Shown: positions 47,946 through 56,349, counted from the first letter of the stretch. The stretch: DNA of 64,000 nt from JAHECW01 sp964641415 (GCA_964641415.1 CAZXMW010000001.1:299831-363830), one strand, 5' to 3'. Translations and numbers: made by a program. Notes: a model not told the origin generated them from the letters alone.

Positions 47946-48168
47946 TTTATGCTCCTTGATGCCTCACGTTCACCATGATGGCATAAATCACGCATAAATA
48001 CAACCCGAGCCGACGAGCTGACCGCCGCGCGGCCTGCTCGGTCCGGTCTCGAGCCGGTGCATGGGAGTCGTCCTCTGGGAGGGACGTCGGTGCTCCTTCG
48101 GGATGTCGCTGCATGCTGCAGGTCGGACGACGGTGGCGCCCGTGAACGGGCATCGATTTTGCTTTCGG

Positions 48169-48174
48169 TATAAA
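48169..48174 (+). promoter_or_regulatory. TATAAA -10 box of the DUF4136 gene
   Basis: TATAAAT about 63 nt before the ATG at 48237, the closest match to consensus in the window. The -35 region is weak. The remaining gap (47946-48168) shows nothing I can name. Confidence 0.5.
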
Positions 48175-48236
48175 TGAGGGCTCGGCCGTCGTCCGGAACG
48201 GCGGGTCGGCGCCCGAAGCCGTAAGGAGTCAGGCAC

Positions 48237-48803
48237 ATGAGTCGGATTGCATTGGTGTTCACATTGGCCGCGCTGCTGGTGGTGGTCGGATCGTGTGCGG
48301 GGACGCGATACGTCGTCGATCAGGACACCCGTCACGATTTTGCCGGTTACTCGAGCTATGCGTGGTTCAAGCTCGCGTCGCCTCCCGACAAGGCGCAACC
48401 ACCGACCGAGGCGAGTACGATTCTCACCCGTCGGGTCAAGCGAGCCATCGAAGGCGAGCTGGCCGGCCGCGGGATGGAGAAGGGCCCGGTCGAGAAGGCC
48501 GACTTCCTCGTGACCTATTCGATCGTGCTGCAGCCGCGGATCGTGGTCACCCACATGGGCTGGTCGATGCCGTACGCGGGCTGGGGCTGGCCCGGCTGGG
48601 GCTGGGGCGCCGGCTGGACCGGCGGCCGCTCGAGCGTCGGGCGCTACACCGAGGGCACCATCGTCGTCGACGTCCTCGACCGGGACAACCGCAGCCTGGT
48701 CTGGCGGGGGATCGCGGAGGGCGCATTCTCAAGGCCCAACCCCGACGAGGCTCGGATCGCCAAGGTCATCGCGAAGGTGATGCGGGACTTCCCGCCGATG
48801 TAG
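48237..48803 (+). CDS. DUF4136 lipoprotein
   Basis: A 188-residue outer-membrane-type lipoprotein. The signal MSRIALVFTLAALLVVVGSC ends in a lipobox with C20 as lipid-bearing residue. DUF4136 features follow: DFAGYSSYAWFK, RRVKRAIEGELAGRGMEK, ADFLVTYSIVL, a Gly/Trp-rich middle (WGWPGWGWGAGWTGG) and GTIVVDVLDRDNRSLVWRGIAEG. The family is common in Gram-negative envelopes and its function is not known. TAAGGAGT precedes the ATG. A double hairpin terminator lies just downstream. Confidence 0.9.
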   Translation: MSRIALVFTLAALLVVVGSCAGTRYVVDQDTRHDFAGYSSYAWFKLASPPDKAQPPTEASTILTRRVKRAIEGELAGRGMEKGPVEKADFLVTYSIVLQPRIVVTHMGWSMPYAGWGWPGWGWGAGWTGGRSSVGRYTEGTIVVDVLDRDNRSLVWRGIAEGAFSRPNPDEARIAKVIAKVMRDFPPM

Positions 48804-48804
48804 G

Positions 48805-48851
48805 TCTTTTTCTGACCGATTCTCGCTGCGCGATTCTCGGTCAGAAAAAGA
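48805..48851 (+). terminator. Long nested hairpin after the DUF4136 gene
   Basis: Perfect 15-bp arms TCTTTTTCTGACCGA/TCGGTCAGAAAAAGA enclose a TCGC-tgc-GCGA hairpin, starting 1 nt after the stop codon. T-runs in the arms suit termination in both directions. Confidence 0.7.
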
Positions 48852-48852
48852 A

Positions 48853-48874
48853 CGGAGGAGCGTTCGCTCCTCCG
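48853..48874 (-). terminator. Terminator of the secreted protein pair at 48904
   Basis: A 10-bp stem CGGAGGAGCG/CGCTCCTCCG with a 2-nt loop. Read leftward it is followed by TTCTTTTTC. Confidence 0.8.
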
Positions 48875-48903
48875 GTGATCAAGGAATTCATACGTCGCGA
48901 TCT

Positions 48904-49383
48904 CTAGGGCGAGGTGCTCGACCAGGCGCTGGTGTTCCCGGACTCGAAGCCGTCGGCGAAGATCGCGTCGGCAGTAAGCGGGCAGGGCAGGCCGGCGGAG
49001 CGGACGACGTCGAGGGCGTCGCCCTCGAGGCGGGCGCTGCCGGCGGCGCGGACGGCGTCGGGGACGCAGCCGTTCTCGACCCGGAGATCGCGCAGGGTGG
49101 CGACGGTGCCGACGCCGGAGACGAGCACGAGGCCCTGGACCACGGCGCCGCCGGCGGCGGGGCCGGCGAGGGTCAGGGTGCGGCGCAGGACGACCGACTC
49201 CGGGTAGGTCTGGGCCGCGAGGGTGACCGTCGCGCAGGTCGGGTCGTCGGCGGCAGCCTGGATGGTGGCGTGGCTGCCGGGCACGGTGCAGGTCTGGGCA
49301 TGGAGGGGCGGAGCAGTCAGTACCGCTGCGAGGGCGAGGGCCGCCGCGGCGACCAGGAGCGTGAAGGCTCGGCGCGCGCTCAT
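48904..49383 (-). CDS. Exported beta-helix-like protein with FADGFESGN tail
   Basis: A 159-residue secreted protein. The signal peptide is MSARRAFTLLVAAAALALAAVLTAPPLHAQ. The body resembles the start of a right-handed beta-helix (VPGSHATIQAAADDPTCATV, VVLRRTLTLAGPAAGG, ATLRDLRVENG), shorter than usual for that fold. The C-terminus DAIFADGFESGNTSAWSS is a recurring tail on secreted proteins of this kind of bacterium and may be a recognition or docking signal. The start overlaps the upstream gene stop by 4 nt (ATGA). The function is unknown. Confidence 0.8.
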   Translation of the reverse strand: MSARRAFTLLVAAAALALAAVLTAPPLHAQTCTVPGSHATIQAAADDPTCATVTLAAQTYPESVVLRRTLTLAGPAAGGAVVQGLVLVSGVGTVATLRDLRVENGCVPDAVRAAGSARLEGDALDVVRSAGLPCPLTADAIFADGFESGNTSAWSSTSP

Positions 49384-51134
49384 GGCACGCCGATCCCGAG
49401 GTGGGCGGCCTTGAGGCCAATGGTGCCGTCGCGGTAGCTGATGAGGCCGAGGCCGTCGGCGCCGATGGCGATGGAGCTGGACGAGCCGACTAGGCCGGCG
49501 CTGTCGATGGTGGCGGTGGTGGCGCTCGAGCAGGCGGTGTTGTGGCAGCGGGCGACCTTGAGGTCGCCGTTGGTCCAGTCGTAATAGCTGATGAGTCCGA
49601 GGCCGTCGGCGCCGATGGCGATGGCGGTGTTGTAGCCGAAGTAGTCCGCGCTGTCGATGGTGGCGGTGGCGGCGCTCGAGCATGCGGCGTTGCTGCAGTG
49701 GGCAACCTTGAGGTCGTCGTTGGTGGCGTCGTAGTAGCTGATGAGGCCGAGGCCGTCGGCGCCGATGGCGATGGAGGTGTCCCAGCCGACGTCGCGGGCG
49801 CTGTCGAGGGTGGCAACCCGGGTCGAGAAGGCGCCCGGGTCGATCCGGATCTCGTCGCCGTCGACGATGATGCCCGGGCCGGCGGTGAAGCTTGCCTCGT
49901 TGTCGATGCCGTCGGCAAAGCCCGCGGGCACCGCGGTGAGGTTGCCCCAGTGGACGGCGCTCGCGCCGGACGTGGCGAGCTCGGTTTCGGTGGAGTAGCG
50001 CCCGTCGTGGTCTGAGGAGGCGGCGTGGGCGGCGACCATCGCCGCCGCCTCGGCGTCAGTGGCGTAGACGGCGCCGTCGACCCCGTCGAGGGTGTCGGCG
50101 TCGACGCCGGTGAGGCCGGCGCCGCTGCCGGTGAAGGCGTTGCCGGGGTTGGTGAGGGCGAGGGCCTCGGAGTAGGTCCCAACGAATCGGCCGTCGGGCA
50201 CGGTCCCCGAGGTGAGATTGCCGGCATCGAGGTCGGAAGCGGTGGTCAGGACCGCGACCCCGTCGACCCGCAGGGTCATCCCTGCGCCGGTCGAGTTGGT
50301 GATGTCGAAGGTCTGGAGCGTGCCCGAGGGCCGGTCGATCCCGGACTGGCTGAGCTCCGCGTCGACCTCGAGGTCCTCGCTGCCGTCGAGCACCAGGTCC
50401 GGGCCGCCGCCGGTGTTGGCGGCGGCGAGCCCCGCGCTGTCGGCCGAGGCGCTGAGGCCGACCACGCCGTAGGCCTCGCCCGTCGGATCCGGCGACGAGC
50501 CGCGGACCGCCGCGACAGCGGTGGGCACGGACTTGCCACTCACTCCCGCTCCGGATCCCGAGTCCGCGGCAACGGCAGCGGCGGCGGCAGGGACAGAGAC
50601 AGGGTCAGTGGCAGCGGCCGACGGTAGCACCAGCGAGCCGGAATCGTTGGCCGCCTGCCACCGCTCGAGCAGGTCCATGGCCTGCCGCACCTGCTCGGCC
50701 GAGGGCGCCGCGGCGACCTCGAAGAAGCGCGGCTCGGACCACTCGCTGCCCTCCCCGGTCTCGGCGTCGGTCACCGCCCGGACGAACCAGACGTAGTCGG
50801 CGCCGGGGTCGAGGCCGTCGGCGAGCTCGGGCTGCCAGGCGGTGGCGCCGGCGGGCAGCTCGGCGAACAGGACCTCGTCGGACGCCGACAGCTCGAGGGC
50901 GCCGCCGTCGCGCGAGAGAGGCTCGTCGGGCAGGCGGTAGACGACCAGCTCGTAGCCGGCCGCCCTGGACACGGCGCCCCAGATGAAGGTGGGGAAGCGC
51001 CCCTCGACCTCGGGGACCCGGCCCGCGGCGCCCGGCGACACGCCCACGGGCGACGAGGCCGACGCCGGCAGCGCCGCAAGGGCGATGAGCAGTCCGAATC
51101 CAAGACCACGACACATCCGACCTCGAACAACCAT
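49380..51134 (-). CDS. Exported repeat protein (IAIGADGLGLISYYD repeats)
   Basis: 584 residues with signal peptide FGLLIALAALPASASS near the N-terminus. An Fn3-like domain (about 40-140) ends in an Ala/Ser-rich linker encoded by a degenerate hexamer array. A middle region has DADTLDGVDGAVYATDAEAA and SDHDGRYSTETEL, wording typical of phage-tail or trimeric-fibre proteins. The C-terminal 120 residues are about three repeats of 37 with IAIGADGLGLISYYD ... DLKVAHC ... ACSS, each closing with a Cys pair, likely beta-propeller-like blades. It is probably an extracellular binding protein. GGGAGG precedes the ATG. It is co-translated with the gene at 48904. Confidence 0.82.
   Translation of the reverse strand: MVVRGRMCRGLGFGLLIALAALPASASSPVGVSPGAAGRVPEVEGRFPTFIWGAVSRAAGYELVVYRLPDEPLSRDGGALELSASDEVLFAELPAGATAWQPELADGLDPGADYVWFVRAVTDAETGEGSEWSEPRFFEVAAAPSAEQVRQAMDLLERWQAANDSGSLVLPSAAATDPVSVPAAAAAVAADSGSGAGVSGKSVPTAVAAVRGSSPDPTGEAYGVVGLSASADSAGLAAANTGGGPDLVLDGSEDLEVDAELSQSGIDRPSGTLQTFDITNSTGAGMTLRVDGVAVLTTASDLDAGNLTSGTVPDGRFVGTYSEALALTNPGNAFTGSGAGLTGVDADTLDGVDGAVYATDAEAAAMVAAHAASSDHDGRYSTETELATSGASAVHWGNLTAVPAGFADGIDNEASFTAGPGIIVDGDEIRIDPGAFSTRVATLDSARDVGWDTSIAIGADGLGLISYYDATNDDLKVAHCSNAACSSAATATIDSADYFGYNTAIAIGADGLGLISYYDWTNGDLKVARCHNTACSSATTATIDSAGLVGSSSSIAIGADGLGLISYRDGTIGLKAAHLGIGVP
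50544..50625. repeat. Degenerate hexamer array inside coding sequence, third locus
   Basis: Units such as CCCGCT, CCGGAT, GCAGCG, GCGGCG, ACAGGG, TCAGTG encode the Ala/Ser/Gly-rich linker at residues about 170-197 of the repeat protein. The style matches the non-coding arrays at 18274 and 40666. Confidence 0.55.
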
Positions 51135-51282
51135 GAGTCAGCCTCCCGCCTCGACGGTTGCGCCCGGATCCGCCGGAGCCCTGGTTTTCGAACCTGAGAA
51201 TGCTGGTTGACCTCATCAATATAGTGTTCGGGGAGGCCGCTGTCAAAAAAGTCAAAGGGAATGAGATTCAGACTTTTTCTAA

Positions 51283-51446
51283 TACCTACGATGAGCGATT
51301 CTGCTGGATGAGATGTGCCAAGATCTTGATGTGCTGGTGCCTGCGAAAAACGGAGGCATATCCGTTGGGTTGTCGAGTATTTTCGCAGCCATCCAGAGCG
51401 CAGGAGATTGGTGCAGATCGCCACTGAGAATCGCTCATCGTAGGTA
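51283..51446. repeat. 164-bp palindromic element, full copy with perfect 20-bp arms
   Basis: TACCTACGATGAGCGATTCT at the left is exactly complementary to AGAATCGCTCATCGTAGGTA at the right. An inner stem pairs GGTGCCTGCGAA with TTCGCAGCCATCC (one bulge, one mismatch), and ACGG/CCGT forms an apical hairpin. The interior is about 83% identical, ungapped, to the copy at 56471 (116 of 140 counted by eye). It fills most of a 446-nt gap; the rest (51135-51282 and 51447-51507) shows nothing else. Confidence 0.85.
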
Positions 51447-51507
51447 CAAATCTGCAGCCGAGATCCCGGTGGGAGCCGGCTCGCCGATGTCCGCCGCGCG
51501 GACTCGA

Positions 51508-51556
51508 ATTCTCGGGAGCCCGAGATGCATCCGATGCAGCTCGGGCTCCCGAGAAT
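51508..51556. terminator. 23-bp hairpin after the RecA-like ATPase gene
   Basis: Arms ATTCTCGGGAGCCCGAGATG... and its inverse (51508-51530 and 51534-51556) pair with one mismatch around a 3-nt loop. It starts 24 nt after the stop at 51581. It has no T-run, so it may act as a terminator, an mRNA stabiliser or a cruciform. Confidence 0.6.
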
Positions 51557-51580
51557 GGGGGCTCTGTTGGTGCGCGACCG

Positions 51581-52303
51581 CTACCGCTTGGCGGCGAGCC
51601 CGGCGACGAGCAGCATGGTCTGCGGGTCGAGCTGGATATTGAGGTCCTTGCCGATCATCTCCTCGCGGTCCTTGAGCACGTGCAGGCGGATCTTGGCCTG
51701 GGTCGGGACGAGGCTGAAGGCGACGTCGACGAGCTCCTCGAAGGCGTCGGCCGGCGGCGGCAGGTGGCCGGGCTCCGGCGGCTCGTGACGATGGGTCCGG
51801 CAGGCCATCCAGAGTTCGGTTCCGATCTCGTCGGCCAGGTTCTTGAGGTCGCCGATGGAGTTCGGGTTGAGCTCGGTGTACTCGGTGCGATCGATGATGA
51901 CCACCGCGGGCACGAACTCCATGGCGTCGCGGAGCAGCTCGATGGTTTGTCGGACCCGGTCGACGGAGAAGCTCTGACCAACGAAGGTGTGAATGTGGCG
52001 GTTGCGCTCCATCCGCAGCTGCAGGGCGCTGAGCTGCTCGAGCTGCTTGTTGGTCCGGAGCATCTCGACCAGGCTCTCGTCGTACCACTCACGGACCTTG
52101 TCGATGGTGCGCTCGAGCGACACGTGCAGCACCTTCTGGCCGGACATCAGGGCGTCGACGCCGATGCCGGTGAGAAAGGCCGTCTTGCCGACGCCGGCGC
52201 GGGCCAACACCAGTCCGAGCTTGCCGGGCCCGGGGCCCGGGTGGCCGTCGCGCTCGAGCAGCGCGCGGGGCGAGAAGCGCAGGGAGATCATCGGGTCGGT
52301 CAT
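51581..52303 (-). CDS. RecA/KaiC-like ATPase encoded downstream of fusA
   Basis: A 240-residue P-loop protein. Walker A is LARAGVGKTAFL (about residues 33-44). VLHVSLERTIDKVREWYDE matches the strand after the P-loop in RecA/DnaB-type ATPases, and Walker B is AVVIIDR. The substrate and partner are unknown. Annotation of relatives as a cytoplasmic protein gives no role. The ATG at 52303 overlaps the fusA stop by 4 nt, so it is made with EF-G. It ends before a large hairpin. Confidence 0.75.
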   Translation of the reverse strand: MTDPMISLRFSPRALLERDGHPGPGPGKLGLVLARAGVGKTAFLTGIGVDALMSGQKVLHVSLERTIDKVREWYDESLVEMLRTNKQLEQLSALQLRMERNRHIHTFVGQSFSVDRVRQTIELLRDAMEFVPAVVIIDRTEYTELNPNSIGDLKNLADEIGTELWMACRTHRHEPPEPGHLPPPADAFEELVDVAFSLVPTQAKIRLHVLKDREEMIGKDLNIQLDPQTMLLVAGLAAKR

Positions 52304-54390
52304 GCGTCCTCCTGGTCGGCGGCCTTGCTCTTGTACTTGGTGAGGAGCTCCTCGGACACGTCCTTCGGTGCGGGAGCGTACTTGGAGAACTCCATGGTGA
52401 ACTCGGCCTTGCCCTGGGTGGCCGAGCGGAGGTCCGTGGAGTAACCGAACATCTCGGCGAGGGGCACGTCGGCGTCGACCCTGGCGAAACCGGCGTCCTC
52501 CGTCGAGCCGAGGACCGTGCCGCGGCGCTGCATGAGCGACTTGTAGATGGCACCCTGGAACTCGCCCGGGCCCTCCACCGAGACCCGCATGACCGGCTCG
52601 AGAATCTGCGGGCCGGCCTTCCGGTAGGCCTCGCGGAAGGCCATGCGCGATGCGGTCATGAACGCCATGTCGGAGGAGTCGACCGCGTGCGAGTTACCGT
52701 CGGTGAGCACGGCGCGGATGCCGACCACGGGAAAGCCGATCAGGTTGCCCTTGTCGAGGGCCGAGCGGAACCCCTTGTCGCAGGCCGGGATGAACTCCGA
52801 CGGAATTCGTCCGCCCCTGATCTCGTCGACGAACTCGTACTCGCCGTCGTCGGCGGGCTCGATGTAGCCGACGACCTTTGCGAACTGGCCGGAGCCGCCG
52901 GTCTGCTTCTTGTGCAGGTAGTCGAAGTCGGCTCGGCGCGAGATCGCCTCGCGGTAGGCGACCTGGGGCGCGCCGGTCTCGACCGCCGCCGAGTACTCGC
53001 GCCTCATCCGCTCGACGTAGACGTCGAGGTGAAGCTCGCCCATGCCCGAGATGATGGTCTCGTTGCTCTCCGGATCGAGAGTGACGCGGAAGGTCGGGTC
53101 CTCCTTGGTGAAGCGGGACAGCGCCTTGGACATGTTGTCCTGGGCCTTGGTGTCGACCGGCGTAACCGACAGCGAGATCACCGGTTCCGGCACGTGCATG
53201 GAGGTCATGTTGATCCGCGGGCCGCTGCCGGTGAAGGTGTCGCCGGTCTGGCAGTCGATGCCGAACAGGCCGACGATGTCGCCGGCGCCCGCCGAACCGA
53301 TGTCCTCCATCTTGTCGGCGTGCATTCGGACCAGCCGGCCGATCTTGATTTTGTTGCCGGTGCGGGTCTGGACCACCGTGTCGCCCTTGCCGAGGGTGCC
53401 CTGGTAGACCCGCAGGAAGGTGAGCTGACCGTAGCGGCCCTCGTCGAGCTTGAAGGCGTAGGCGATGGTCTGGGCCGCGGGGTCGGCCGCGAGCTCCACC
53501 GGAGCGCCGTCGCGGTCGAGGTCGATGGCCTCGATGGGAACGTCGGCCGGGCTCGGCAGGTAGTGGGTGACCGCGTCCATCAAAGGCTGCACACCCTTGT
53601 TCTTGTACGCCGAGCCGACGAAAACCGGAGTCAGCTCGAGGGACAGCACGCCGGTGCGGACCGCGTCGCGAATCAGCTCGGGGGTCGCCCGGTCGTCGAG
53701 CGCCGCCTCCATGAGCTCGTCGGAAAACATCGACGCCGCATCGAGCAGCTCGGCGTGCCGCTCTTCGGCCTCGGCGCGCAGCGCGTCGGGGATCTCGCCG
53801 ACCTCGACCCTCTCGCCGTTGTCGCCGCTAAAGCGGATGGCCCGCATCTCGACCAGGTCGATCACGCCCTCGAACTCTGCCTCGAGCCCGATCGGCATCT
53901 GCAGCAGCACGCCGTTGTGGCCGAGCTTGTCGCGCAGCGCGCGGGTCACCCGCTCGGGATTGGCGCCCGAGCGGTCGCACTTGTTGACGAAGGCGATCCG
54001 CGGGACCCTGTAGCGCTTCATCTGGCGATCGACGGTGATCGACTGCGACTGGACCCCGGCGACCGCGCAGAGCACGAGCACCGCTCCGTCGAGCACCTGG
54101 AGCGAGCGCTCGACCTCGATCGTGAAGTCGACGTGTCCCGGCGTGTCGATGATGTTGACGTGGTGGTCGTTCCACTCGACGTAGGTGGCGGCCGACGTGA
54201 TCGTGATGCCACGCTCCCGCTCGAGCTCCATGTGGTCCATGGTCGCCCCGACGCCATCCTTGCCTTTGACGTCGTGGATCGCGTGGATCCGCTGGGTGTA
54301 GAACAGGATTCGCTCGGTGAGCGTGGTCTTGCCCGAGTCGATGTGGGCGGAGATTCCGATGTTCCGGATCTTGGAGAGGTCGCTGATCAT
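52300..54390 (-). CDS. fusA: Elongation factor G, spdEFG1/mitochondrial type
   Basis: A 696-residue GTPase driving ribosomal translocation. G1 is AHIDSGKTTLTERILFYTQRIHAIHDVKG; canonical bacterial EF-G has AHIDAGKT. The Ser and the following GKDGVGATMDHMELERERGITI match mitochondrial EF-G1 and the spirochaete/planctomycete/delta group (spdEFG1). G3 is DTPGH, G4 NKCD, G5 GSAYKNKGV. Domains II-V are complete. Known spdEFG pairs split translocation and recycling between two paralogues; the second is not in this window. ATG 54390 is chosen by homology; 54423 would add 11 residues. Confidence 0.95.
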   Translation of the reverse strand: MISDLSKIRNIGISAHIDSGKTTLTERILFYTQRIHAIHDVKGKDGVGATMDHMELERERGITITSAATYVEWNDHHVNIIDTPGHVDFTIEVERSLQVLDGAVLVLCAVAGVQSQSITVDRQMKRYRVPRIAFVNKCDRSGANPERVTRALRDKLGHNGVLLQMPIGLEAEFEGVIDLVEMRAIRFSGDNGERVEVGEIPDALRAEAEERHAELLDAASMFSDELMEAALDDRATPELIRDAVRTGVLSLELTPVFVGSAYKNKGVQPLMDAVTHYLPSPADVPIEAIDLDRDGAPVELAADPAAQTIAYAFKLDEGRYGQLTFLRVYQGTLGKGDTVVQTRTGNKIKIGRLVRMHADKMEDIGSAGAGDIVGLFGIDCQTGDTFTGSGPRINMTSMHVPEPVISLSVTPVDTKAQDNMSKALSRFTKEDPTFRVTLDPESNETIISGMGELHLDVYVERMRREYSAAVETGAPQVAYREAISRRADFDYLHKKQTGGSGQFAKVVGYIEPADDGEYEFVDEIRGGRIPSEFIPACDKGFRSALDKGNLIGFPVVGIRAVLTDGNSHAVDSSDMAFMTASRMAFREAYRKAGPQILEPVMRVSVEGPGEFQGAIYKSLMQRRGTVLGSTEDAGFARVDADVPLAEMFGYSTDLRSATQGKAEFTMEFSKYAPAPKDVSEELLTKYKSKAADQEDA

Positions 54391-54485
54391 GGTGTCTGTC
54401 CCGAACCCGACGCCCTCCCGCATCGTGCCTGCGGTGTCTGCACGACGACATCGAGAGCGATTTGGTGTTGAAGGCCCCCGAAGGC

Positions 54486-54506
54486 AGGTCCGAACCCTTC
54501 GGACCT
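54486..54506 (-). other. Hairpin in the fusA leader
   Basis: Perfect 9-bp arms AGGTCCGAA/TTCGGACCT around CCC, about 95 nt before the fusA ATG within a leader of about 175 nt. A control role is possible. Confidence 0.45.
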
Positions 54507-54572
54507 CGAGGCGGCGGGAGGGTACAACTCGGTCACCGGTCTGTCAATTCCGCACGGGCTCTCCTGGGCGGC

Positions 54573-54578
54573 ATTGTA
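54573..54578 (-). promoter_or_regulatory. -10 box of fusA
   Basis: TACAAT read leftward, about 183 nt before the ATG at 54390. No clear -35 box. The remaining gap up to 54744 holds only a weak hairpin with a T-run on the other strand. Confidence 0.4.
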
Positions 54579-54744
54579 CAGCAGGTTCAGATCGGGAGCC
54601 GTGAATCGTGAGGCGGAAGTGGTGATTGGTGGTGTTTGATGGAACAGAGCGCATCCAGCTTCGGAGGGGAGGGATTGACTCCCTGCCTTTTTCGCCCTGC
54701 GGTCCTCGGGCGGCGGTGGAACGTGACCGCGCCGTGAGTCGGAA

Positions 54745-55800
54745 TCAGACTGTGGCGGGAACCGGTTCGGGTTCGTTCCCGATCCTGTCGAAAGAGCATT
54801 CGGCCTCGCGCATGATCCGGTTCATCAGTTCCGCGACGGTCGGCGTGTCATCCATCAGGCCGGTGCACTGGCCGAGCGGCAGCACGCCGTGGTCGAGGTC
54901 GCCGTCGGTGCAGCCTTTTCTGAAGGCGTCGAAGCCGATCGCCATGCGGGCCATCTGGACGGAGCGCCTGGTGCCCGACAGCACGATCCCCCCGGCGAGC
55001 TTGAGCCACGGCAGGCCGAGCAGCGAGGCGATCTCTCGCGAGCGGACCAGGGCCGACACCGGGTTGAGGCGCATGCTCCTGATCCGCCTCGACCCGGTGG
55101 CGTCGACGTAGCGGCCGGGCAGCCCGTCGACGCGATCCGTGTAGACGGTGTCGACCACCGAGCGGGCGACGCTCTCGGCCTTGGCACGATCGTGGACCGG
55201 GCTCTCCACGGTGTTCATGAAGCGGGTACCCATGGCGATGCCGTCGGCGCCGAGGGCCAGCGCTGCCGCGAGGCCGCGACCGTCGGCGAAGCCGCCGGCC
55301 GCGATCACCGGAATCGACACTGCATCGGCGATGGTCGGCACCAGGACCAGCGAGGTGACGCTGCCGCCGTGGCCGGCCGCCTCGTGGCCGGTGACGATGA
55401 GGGCGTCGGCGCCGTCGCGCTCGGCGGCGTGGGCGTGCTTGAGCGTGGTCACGGTGGCGACGACCCTGCCGCCGTACGAGTGGACGGCATCGGCGATCCA
55501 GTCGCCCTTGCCGAGCGAGTAGTTGACCACCGGTACGGCTTCGTCGATGAGCACCTCGGCGTTGACTCGGTTGCCCGGAAAGTAGAGCGTCACGTTGGCG
55601 GCGAAGGGCCGCGTGGTGAGCTCACGGGTCGCGCGAACCGCGGCCCGGGTCTGGCCGGCGTCGAGAACTCCCGTGGCGAGAATGCCGAGACCGCCGGCCT
55701 CGGCGACCGCGGCGACCAGCTCCGGCGTGCTGATCCAGCTCATGCCGGACAGCACGATGGGGTGCTCGACTCCGAACAGCTCGGTGATGCGGGTTTTCAT
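54745..55800 (-). CDS. Nitronate monooxygenase-like FMN enzyme, second paralogue
   Basis: A 351-residue NMO/enoyl-reductase-family TIM barrel. The start MKTRITELFGVEHPIVLSGMSWISTPELVAAVAEAGGLGIL is typical. The catalytic-type His lies in IVTGHEAAGHGGSV, and FMN loops are VIAAGGFADGRGLAAALALGADGIAMGTRF. The C-terminal 100 residues (from about 245) are longer than in the paralogue at 8022, and the two are clearly different subgroups. GAGGAG precedes the ATG at 55800. The small gene at 55843 lies just upstream and may share its transcript. Confidence 0.88.
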   Translation of the reverse strand: MKTRITELFGVEHPIVLSGMSWISTPELVAAVAEAGGLGILATGVLDAGQTRAAVRATRELTTRPFAANVTLYFPGNRVNAEVLIDEAVPVVNYSLGKGDWIADAVHSYGGRVVATVTTLKHAHAAERDGADALIVTGHEAAGHGGSVTSLVLVPTIADAVSIPVIAAGGFADGRGLAAALALGADGIAMGTRFMNTVESPVHDRAKAESVARSVVDTVYTDRVDGLPGRYVDATGSRRIRSMRLNPVSALVRSREIASLLGLPWLKLAGGIVLSGTRRSVQMARMAIGFDAFRKGCTDGDLDHGVLPLGQCTGLMDDTPTVAELMNRIMREAECSFDRIGNEPEPVPATV

Positions 55801-55842
55801 CGGGCGAACTCCTCGATGGTCCGGGTCGCGACCCGGGAGGGT

Positions 55843-56010
55843 TCAGTCGGTTGTCGGCTCGATGACCACGGACGGCTCGGGGGGCGTCGGCTCGTCGCCC
55901 TCATCCTTGTTCTGCCGCCGCATCATCTTGTCGCGTTTCCTCTTCTGTTTCTTGAGTTCTTTTTGTCTTTTCTCAAACTTGTAGGATCCACCTTTTCGTC
56001 CCAAAACCAT
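55843..56010 (-). CDS. Small highly basic/acidic protein
   Basis: 55 residues: MVLGRKGGSYKFEKRQKELK, then a Lys/Arg-rich helix, then an acidic Pro-rich tail ending PSVVIEPTTD. The charge pattern suggests nucleic-acid or ribosome binding. It starts at the ATG 56010 (GGAGG touches it), or at an in-frame GTG 56025. It sits 43 nt before the NMO-like gene on the same strand, so co-transcription is likely. Similar short basic frames are often left unannotated. Confidence 0.6.
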   Translation of the reverse strand: MVLGRKGGSYKFEKRQKELKKQKRKRDKMMRRQNKDEGDEPTPPEPSVVIEPTTD

Positions 56011-56068
56011 CCTCCGGGCTTCCACCCTATCAGAAACCCGGCCCCGGGTCCGCTACCGGTTCATTCTG

Positions 56069-56114
56069 ACCTCAGCTGAGCGATTCTGCTGGATGAGAAT
56101 CGCTCAGCTGAGGT
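56069..56114. repeat. Internally deleted copy of the palindromic element
   Basis: Perfect 19-bp arms ACCTCAGCTGAGCGATTCT/AGAATCGCTCAGCTGAGGT with the loop GCTGGATG. The loop equals the first 8 interior bases of the full element at 51303, so about 115 nt of interior are missing. Confidence 0.85.
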
Positions 56115-56349
56115 TTGAGTCGGCGGCGGCGCGGGAAGCCTTGAATGCGGCGATGGCGGCCTGAGTTCGACCGACCATGGCGTGTGGGGCAAGGCGTCCG
56201 CAGGCGCCTATGTCGCCGATCGGTGTGCAGATGTACCGGCACCAGGTGACCCGGTGGCCGCGCTCGTACGCCTTGCATCCGAGAGTGCGGTACTCGGGGA
56301 GCGCGCGGTCGCGGCGGTTGCGTTCGTTCTTGGGGCGGAGAAGCGGCAT
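56104..56349 (-). CDS. Small Cys-containing protein of unknown function
   Basis: 81 residues. The core LGCKAYERGHRVTWCRYICT and PIGDIGACGRLAPHAMVGRT holds four Cys and conserved-looking Gly/Arg positions, compatible with a metal site or a small helix-turn-helix-like fold. GAGGAGG lies 9 nt before the ATG at 56349. The last codons and the TGA lie inside the right arm of the palindromic element at 56069, so the element forms the 3' end of this gene and perhaps its terminator. Confidence 0.6.
   Translation of the reverse strand: MPLLRPKNERNRRDRALPEYRTLGCKAYERGHRVTWCRYICTPIGDIGACGRLAPHAMVGRTQAAIAAFKASRAAADSNLS

Noticed and set aside
54660..54700. A rightward hairpin (AGGGA/TCCCT) followed by TTTTT that could end a small RNA.
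   Set aside because: No promoter or gene on that strand precedes it, and the stem is only 5 bp, so chance is likely.
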